Assembly: GCA_036346255.1 (NCBI GenBank) | Contig: CM070639.1 | Coordinates: 33,696,165 to 33,760,164 of the forward strand | Source: Ampelocalamus luodianensis | Lineage: Eukaryota > Streptophyta > Magnoliopsida > Poales > Poaceae | Reading direction: 5' to 3' | DNA length: 64,000 nucleotides | Shown here: positions 56,443 through 64,000 of the stretch, piece by piece | Numbering within the stretch: position 1 is the stretch's first letter | Layout of the letters: each line of letters opens with the position of its first letter | The notes under the pieces: model-generated | Database searches by the model: none | What the model was told of the DNA's origin: nothing | Seen by the model: only the letters and a program-made list of their open reading frames with translations | Position numbers and translations under genes: made by a program

Positions 56443-58042
56443 TGTCAGACCCGAGGCTTTGAATACCCGAAGCCCTCGTGTGTGCAACGTACTAGCCCCA
56501 TGATTAGTGGATAGTACATATATCCACAACATCGATAATCACATCCATACACATTTCATACATACAATAAGATTGCAAAAGGACTTAACTTTAAACTATA
56601 TATAATGAATTTTTCATTACAAAGGCCGACCGGCCAATTAAACTCAAGTAATAATAGAGTGCAGCGGAAAGCATAGTAAATAAACAAAAATGGTCCAACA
56701 GCATGCCCCATCCAACCCAACAGGAAACCGACAAGAACTAAGCCCTCGAAATACCTTTCGTCGTCTGGGATTGGTTCATCTTCATACTCCCAACAACAAT
56801 TTAAGCAAGATTGAGTACATTGTGTACTCAGCAAGACTTGTAGTGTATCGTAAAATTTATATAAATACAAGGCTAACAATAGATGAGGCTCAAATTATTT
56901 AGGGGGAAACGATCCTTAGGTATTGGAACACGTGGTGACGTGGTTTATTAGGGAAGGGCCTCACAGGTTCAGCTGGAACGGCAAGAGGAAGTGGTGGACG
57001 CGAACTAGGTGTCACCAGACGCGAGGAAGACGCAAGCGTTCCCGGTGACTCGGCTGTGTGGAAAGAAGAATAATGTGAGGGATGGAAAGAGGAGGTAGAG
57101 GAGATCATCATGGACATGAAGAAAAGGGCCAAAGCTCATTGGTGCGGCCGGGAAGCTTTGTGGCGGCGCAGCCATGGTCATGACTGACCTTCGGGTCTGG
57201 CTAAAATTTAGCTCGGAGGAGGAGGGGAATGGAGAGGGGAATGAGGGGAAATGGAGAAGGGGAAAACAACACATTCAGTGCTTAGCTTATAAGGGAAAGA
57301 GGGTGGAGTAGTCGCGAGGGAGCCTGCGGGAACCAGCGGCGATGCTCTCTAGGTGGTGACGGGAAAGCGGGCAAGCATGCGCGCGTGACCTGGGCAGCGC
57401 ATGTGTGTGGCATGGGCATGGCGAAACCCGGGCGGCTCGGTCATAACCGATGGTGAGGTGGTTAGAGTGGCATGGGCTCGTGACCAGGATAGCACGTGGG
57501 CGCGGCATGGGCACGACAAAACCATGGTGGCTCGGTCAAAATCGGTGGCGAGGTGGTTGGTGCAACATGGAATGGCTTGCTGTTGCCTACTGGTGTTGTG
57601 GCATGGAGGAAGAACCCTGATGGGTGCGGTCCACCCATCAGCGGGAGGGAAAAAGGGAAATTGGGTTTTCCAGAAATCCTAAAAAGGCTAAGGTTTTGGG
57701 AAACTTTTAGACATAGAAATTTAGGTCTAAAATTTTTGAAAACTTTAGGGGAGGTTTCTGACACAGTGTAGATTATTGTGTATTTTTTCTAGGATTTGTT
57801 TGTTATATATTTTTCCTCTAAAAATCTTTCGAGTTTCTCTTTGTATGTATTTTTATTATTTGTTTTGAGGAAAGTTTCAAAACATGCTTTAATTATTTCC
57901 CCACTTTGTTAACAGTACAATTTCCACCAAGTTTGGACTTTTAAACACCATGTTTTGTTCCAATTTATTTAATTATCAATTTGGTTTGTGTTTCAAAATA
58001 TGATGCTTAAGTTTTATAATTAGACAAAACCTTGAATGAAAA
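56443..58042 (-). repeat. 5' LTR of the Tekay-like element, internally deleted and truncated
   Basis: Matches 23529-23980 at 56443-56893, then jumps to the equivalent of 49680, so about 2.6 kb of LTR interior is missing. It runs to 58042, where similarity to the 3' LTR (gaatgaaaat) stops about 110 bases short of the expected TGTAACATCCC start. Confidence 0.85.
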
Positions 58043-59204
58043 TTTAACATCATTCAATCGTCCAGTCCATCTCATAGAACATGGCTAACTTCAAGACTAG
58101 CCACCGCCGTGGCCAGTCCAGAGACAAGGAGATGGGACCGATGGGCCATCAGGACTAATCGATTTCATTCCAATCAACTTTTTTTTTCCATTCCAAAAAG
58201 GCGTACATGTATCGTAGGTGTATTTCGTTTTGTTGATTTGTGCATGTTGTCATTTCTAATGCACGTAACCAAACCCGACGCGTCATGTAATTCGTAATTA
58301 AATTATGAAGTCTTTAAAACTTAAATATCTTTCCCCAAATATTTCGACTATTAAATATCATGTAATCTTTTCTCAAATGAATCAGTTCCACGAACAATAC
58401 AATTGGGTCAACAGCAAGCATGCCAACCCTAATCTTCTCCAATTTCGGATTCCAAACTACACGGACACTTAAAGGAATTACCAAAATTTTCCCTGAAAAT
58501 TACTAAATTTTTATGCTGAATTCTGTACACACAAATTAAAAAAAGCAAACAAACAGGCTCCTGTTGCTTGTTGAATTGGTGACAGGTCTTTGTCGCCAAT
58601 TGAAATTGCTTGTTGTTGCCTGTTGGAATGGCGGCAGTAGCCGAGAAGTGCAATTGTTTTTTTCGACTATTTATTTTTGTAATTTTATTTAAAATTAATA
58701 TTATTAAAAAATCGAGAAATGCCCGTGAATGTGCTTTTAGATTGTACCCCAGATCCCATATACATGTGATTTTTTCTGAATGAATTATGTATCAGTCTTT
58801 CTGAATGAATTATGTATCAGTCTAAGTTTGCAAAATGAGTTGTATACGTATACATTCAATGGTCAGTTTATATTAGTTCACAAGCACATCGTACTTCAAA
58901 CCATTGAAGCAAATGTGATTCTGCTAGAATGCTGAGCGCTAAGCATGCAAAAGCATTCACCTCAATTAGTATTGGAACATAAAAAAGTAGCATGATCAGT
59001 TGGAGGTCTTACCTCTTGTATCAAGACGATGGTACTTTACAGCAAGGCTGCAAGAGCGTCACTGCATTGTTTCCAGGGCGTCGTTTCCCCAGTTTCTTGC
59101 TCTGGCGTGTTTGTGACTTGTGAGAGTGATTAAAAGGAGAGTTAATAGAGCAGGGATCCTACGTCGACGTCTGGACGCACTTCAGCACGAAGTCCAGGCT
59201 TGGG
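58043..59204. other. Flank of the Tekay-like element, no gene
   Basis: AT-rich. 58610-58725 is the inverse of 20569-20690 and may be the right end of the Mutator-like element. Small open frames show no domain. Confidence 0.5.
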
Positions 59205-59590
59205 CGTCCATGCTTGGAGAGCTTTTTTTATTTTTTAATTTTTTTTAAAATATTTTAAAAATAACCTATCCCTAACTTTATTTCCAATTCTGACATCTTT
59301 TGGCCATGTCATGACTCGTAGCGTGACCAAACTGTGACGTCACGCCACCTACCGCGGCGTGACCAAACCTGTCCCGATAGCCCTTCAAGTCAACACGCAA
59401 GTTCATGCCAAGAGGAGTGACATGACGGCTCTAGTTTGCCATGCCAAGATCCGTGGCTTGACAATGTGTTTTTGTTATGCCATGTGTTGTGGTGTGGCTA
59501 AAGGAGTCAGAATTAGAAATAAAGTTAGGAAAAGATTATCTTTAAAATATTTTTTAAAAAGATTAAATAATAAAAAGAGTTCATGCTTGG
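59205..59590. repeat. AT-rich foldback element (inverted repeat arms)
   Basis: The arm at 59208-59290 (containing ctaactttatttccaattctgac) and the arm at 59508-59588 (gtcagaattagaaataaagttag) are inverted copies with moderate divergence. The loop of about 215 bases has a repeated gtgaccaaac clause. Resembles a foldback or MITE-type insertion. Family not assigned. Confidence 0.7.
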
Positions 59591-61294
59591 ACGCTGTTCA
59601 TGAGAACGTCCTTCCGACATTTGCAAATTCAAGGACTCCATTCTTATATTTGTGATGTCCTATTTCTAATTTATTATTAATAAAAAATTCGGTTCTAGAA
59701 ACAATCGTTAAAAAGCTCTTCATACCTTTTGTGGGATTCTAATTCCTCTAATTTCTGTCATAACTTAATCACGGCGAATCCAATCCTTTGAAGATAAGGG
59801 GAAAAAAATTTGATGACACCATTGTTCCCGTTGAATATAAAGCTGGGCAGATCAATGAAGAATAAAATCCCCACCAAAATAGATCCATAAAAAACATGGA
59901 ATTTGTTCTCCTGCTATATATATAAAATGGAAAATTTCTAGAAATTGTTTTTTTATGTGATATCACTCTTGTTTCTTCAAAGATCATTTTAAGATATGCA
60001 AAGTATTCTGCCTTTTTTTTCATTTGTTGACTAAACAACACTTTACAAATTTGTTGACACCCCTCAAACATTTTTTTTTCCTAAACCTGGTCATTCGAGT
60101 GCCTTCACACATACATGAACAATCTTTTGAAATTGTTAGTGTAAATTTCACTGTTATGCAAAACGTCGTATTTAATAGCACAGAAATACAAAATTAATGG
60201 TGGTAACGCAAATCAAAATTACAGTGTAGAATTTAAGCAAAGAAGGGATTCAAATGAACCTTTTTATTAAATGAGGCAAAGAAGGGATTCTCGTTACCTG
60301 CCACAAGGCTTATCTAGTTATCTCGAGTAAAACACAAATTTTCAACTCCTGTCTCATGACTAGCAGTACTCCTCCATCAATTCAGGCCTGAATACATGCA
60401 CTTGGCTTTATACGGAGAGCGACCTGCATGCAAATAAGACTTTTGAATAGTCCTATGAACTTTTCTGAGTAATATACATGCCAAACTGCAAAGGATTTCT
60501 ATCAGCCATGTCTGTTGAATATAGTCCAAAGGTTGTGATCGAGTGTGGCTTTGGCCATTAGTGCATGGCATGTCGGGATAGGCGAACGCGTCAGATCCTA
60601 GGTATACCTAGGTAGGTATGCATGCTCAGAGCTTATCTGTTCATGAAAGTGCTAATACCTAAGTGATGCGAGTGTACCGCGTCTCCTGTGGATAACTCTT
60701 TGCTTTTAGCCACGAAAATGTGTGGCATGAAAAATATAATAAGTTTGGTCTACCTGACGTCAACCTCACATTTTAGAAAAAAAATCTATGGCGGATGCGG
60801 CGAACAACGTACTTGTCCTACACCAACCATTAGATCATCTATAATAATTTGTTACTTAGTTTGTTATTAAGAGAAGAGAGAGTACTAATTCTAATAAAAT
60901 GAAACAAGCCTTCTAATGGATTGTTTCTTGAGCTTATATCTAAGACTTTAATTCCTACTTTAATTGCTATACACAAAACATGTTTTTAGATAACAAGCAA
61001 GTTTTCAAAAATTTTAAAGTCACAACTCCTAATGGGAGCTAGTGTGTTATGTTGGTCTATTTGGTTATGTCGGAATGATGTGCTTTTAACAAAAAGATTA
61101 TCAATAATACCTTGTAGGTTATCTTATTGAGTGAGCATTGGCTGAGTACTTGGGCAACTCTACATAATCCGATCCAGAAGGAGGTCATGTTGGCCAGAAG
61201 CGCAAGGTTGGTGATAGTGGCGAAGCAAATCTTACACAATCTAGGGAGGTGGTCGAGTTACAGGATTTGTACTGCTTAAGTTTAATTTTCATTG
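59591..61294. other. Intergenic, no gene recognised
   Basis: AT-rich, with short chance open frames only. Ends with CATTG directly before the LTR at 61295. No primer site or purine tract is seen there, so this is flank rather than retrotransposon interior. Confidence 0.5.
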
Positions 61295-64000
61295 TGTGAG
61301 GACCCGGAATATTTAACTAGTAACACTTAACCTCCAAATGGTTCTAGCATTACTAATTAAACATTCTAAACCTCGATGGACATATGCTTCCCAGAATTGC
61401 AGCACATGCACATCATCACAAAATTACACATCATTTCCATACCACATACATTAACAAGTCTAGTAAAGGACATAGATAAAATAAGTTATTACAAAAGAGA
61501 GCCGACCGGCCAAATAGAACAATATACAAGAATGACAGTGGAAGCAAAAGGGTGCCATAAGATGGCTAGAACAAAAGTCGACCGGTTAGCCACACAACCC
61601 ACAAGGCAACCGACCGGGCCGCCAAGCTAGACGCCTCTAAGGCTACCACAGCACAACTCACAGAAGTGAGGCCCCTCCAGCTCACCTTCTTCCTCTACAA
61701 CAAATACATTTAAGCAAGATAACTGAGTACACAAAGGTACTCGCAAGACTGACGTGTGGAATAGCAGACCTATTCATAAACTACATGCAAGCTTATTTAG
61801 GTGGAGGTTGTATATCTCATTTTGCACAAAGCCAACTTTATTTGCAATAATGTAATACATTTAAGAGCAAGTTTGCAATCTGTTTTGTTGTCAAAATAAC
61901 AGCGAAATAAAGATACATACAAGTAACCACCTGGAAGTGACTATCCCAATAGCCACCACAACATAGCACGAATCCCCGATTCGTACCACCCATCAAGTTT
62001 TAATTAAAATGTTGTAGTCTAGTTCTCACGGGGCGTATCCGAGTGTGTCCATAACCTAGACGAGGCTATTCGAATAGTTTTAACCTCGCAGGGTGTACCA
62101 ATGTACCCACACTCGCATCGCTTTTAAGCCACAAAGCACACTTAGAAGGTATGCCGGCAAGGCTAAGTCCTACGAGACGCTTTCCAATATTGTGCATTGA
62201 CTACGAGCCGCTCGATGGGTAGAAACCCATACGCTTACATTGCAAGTCGAAAGACAACCACCATCACGGGAAGCCTTTCGACACTACAATGCTCCCAAAG
62301 CACCATCCCTCCCGCGACTCCCTGCGACCCGAAGCCAATACACGCCAAAGTACTAAGTCAAGAGAGGTCCCATACCCTCTAGTGTGGTTAGCACGCAAAA
62401 TGCTAAGTACGGTGGCGCAAGTAACTCGGTCCTTAATGACCCGGGCACCATTCCAGTCACACCCAGAAGCACACCAACATACCATTGTGCCCAAGTCTAA
62501 ACCATTTTGTTTTTAGTTTTAGTTTTCATAAGTAGACATGGCACAAGGCTGAAATCATAAATCATAATAAGTTTTATGTGATCAAGGTTATCGACGAGTC
62601 GATAACCGCCAATTTCTACCGGAAGCTAAGCAATTAATTCGCAACTACTAAGTGACACGAGCTCATCCACGAGCCCTAATCATAGCAATAACCTAGGCTC
62701 ACTGTAGTAGAGAATAATCATTTGCTAAGGAAATGCATCTACTAGGTCAACTAACGACAATAGTTTAACACAAAGTAGCAATGCATACATAGAATTTGTA
62801 ATTAACATAAATACTTAAAATACTGGGATTAACATGATCAAACTACTTGCCTTGCTGGGATTGGTCTTGCTGCAGAGGGGAGTGCTCAGGTTCAATAAAT
62901 TTTTCGGAACCTAACGCGAAAAGGCGATAAAACCAATAAGAACGAAGAACACCAAAAGGAACTCAACTGCAAAGAACATCCAAATCCCATAAAATTTCTA
63001 CAGCAGCTAGAGGTTGATTTTAGACAATTTTAGAAACAAGAATCACTCCAATTGGACTTAGCATGAAAAAGTTATGGCTAAACTAAGCTCTCTCAGCATG
63101 AAAAATCCTAATTAAATTAATTACGGCTACTGTTCATGGCAAAAATTTCTAGAATGATCTAAGGTTCGAAATTTTTATAGCAGGTATATTATGATATCCT
63201 AATAACAGCAAAGTTGAGCTTACTAAATTTGGAGTTATAATGATTTACTTATGATTTTTCTAAGTTGTAAGCCTAGCACATTATATTTTCCAGAAACAGA
63301 AACATGTTCTAAATCTATTTCATATTCAAGTACACTAACAGAAGAATCTAGCAAAATTGATTTTGCACAATTTGGAGTTATACAGAAAAAAGATATGCAT
63401 TTTACAAGTTAAATTCTATTTTTGGGATATTCAAAATTGGCAGAAAACAAGCTATTAATGATTACATAATTTTTCTACCACAGAATCATAGTTAAAAGCA
63501 TTTTTATATTAAACTTTAGTGAACTACAAATTCATTACAGTTGGATTCATTTAAAAAGGATCTATTTTGAAATAGATATGAATTTCTAAAAATTTTATAC
63601 AATTTTTCAGTTGACAAAAACTATTTACCGAAATAAAACAACACTTAACGGAAAGGAATCGACGTGGACAACTATGGGCCCTTGATCTGGAATCTAACGG
63701 CGCGCGCGAGGGGTGCGCGAGAGCAACCCGAACGCCCCAACTCATCTCGACCGTTGATCAAAGATCTGATGGCCAAGAACGAGGAGGTTCGGACTCGCGA
63801 ACGACACGAATCGTGACCGATGATCATCAAATGAACGCCCATAACGATGGGAGGATCGGTGACCCGACGCCTAATCGACCGGGCCACAGATCGCAAAATG
63901 GACGGTGGCAAAGATCAAAGTGCAAATGGAGCGCCGACACGCGGCGCCGCCGCCGCTGATGCGAGTCACACACGCAAGCTTTAACACACGCGTGCACGTG
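61295..64000 (-). repeat. LTR of a gypsy element (same group as 25336), 3' end at 61295, runs off the window
   Basis: Starts TGTGAGGACCCGG, the inverse of the LTR end at 30313, and parallels 30313 down to about 27410 throughout: catcgaggtttagaatg-type end, gattcgtaccacccatcaag, cactagagggtatgggacc. The minus-strand 3' end of the LTR faces unrelated flank. The element body, or the rest of a solo LTR, therefore lies to the right of the window. Confidence 0.85.

Larger units (their letters stand above)
23529..58042 (-). mobile_element. Tekay/Del-like Ty3/gypsy retrotransposon, interrupted by CACTA copy 2
   Basis: Minus-strand element. The 5' LTR is 56443-58042 (internally deleted and lacking its first bases), with a primer site at 56427-56438, gag, pol with C-terminal chromodomain, a polypurine tract at 50840-50853, and a 3' LTR that is 47999-50839 plus 23529-24887. 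The 3' LTR is split by the 24888-47998 CACTA element, with TAC on both sides. Removing the insert gives an LTR of about 4.2 kb whose internal spacing agrees with the related LTR at 61295 onward: the gccttgct clause falls about 1.55 kb from the LTR end in both. The chromodomain and TGTAACATCCC LTR start place it among chromoviruses. Confidence 0.85.

Overview
This is a plant nuclear window, almost certainly from a grass. The evidence is one GC-rich intron-containing gene of the NRT1/PTR (NPF) type surrounded by grass-type CACTA (En/Spm), Mutator-like, Tekay/Del-like and CRM-like elements. The species cannot be fixed from sequence alone. There is no prokaryotic content, CRISPR array or recognisable RNA gene.

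Layout. (1) 1-5666: right part of a CACTA element (copy 1), with a divergent promoter, a broken TNP1 gene containing an LTR fragment, a Ulp1-like protease module and the right terminus. (2) 5990-7818: a short non-autonomous CACTA of the same family with target duplication TGT, carrying a 294-bp palindrome. (3) 10293-13058, minus strand: the only intact host gene, a five-exon NPF transporter of 572 residues, with a TATA box at 13174-13181. (4) 13444-17999: a terminal-inverted-repeat element containing two diverged Copia-like LTR repeats. (5) 20570-23500: a decayed Mutator-like transposase, a minisatellite and a possible GRF-type fragment. (6) 23529-58042: a minus-strand Tekay-like Ty3/gypsy element whose 3' LTR is split by a 23-kb CACTA (copy 2, 24888-47998, target duplication TAC). 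Inside copy 2 are a truncated plus-strand gypsy element with an LTR of about 5 kb (25336-33210), TNP1, a decayed TNP2, and an F-box gene broken by a CRM-like retrotransposon (39717-46889, target duplication CAGTG). (7) 58043-61294: sequence without genes, including an AT-rich foldback. (8) 61295-64000: part of a long LTR, inverted relative to the one at 25336.

How it fits together. The CACTA family has two distinguishable ends. Type A reads CACTACTACAAAACAGG and type B reads CACTACTACAGAAAAC. TNP1 and TNP2 point away from each other, and between their TATA boxes lies a block of the same TCACAGACGGTT palindromes that fill the element ends. The likely order of events is: Tekay-like element (perhaps into a Mutator-like element), then CACTA copy 2 into its LTR, then the gypsy element and the CRM-like element into copy 2. 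Every transposon gene seen is damaged. The NPF gene is open from start to stop across all five exons.
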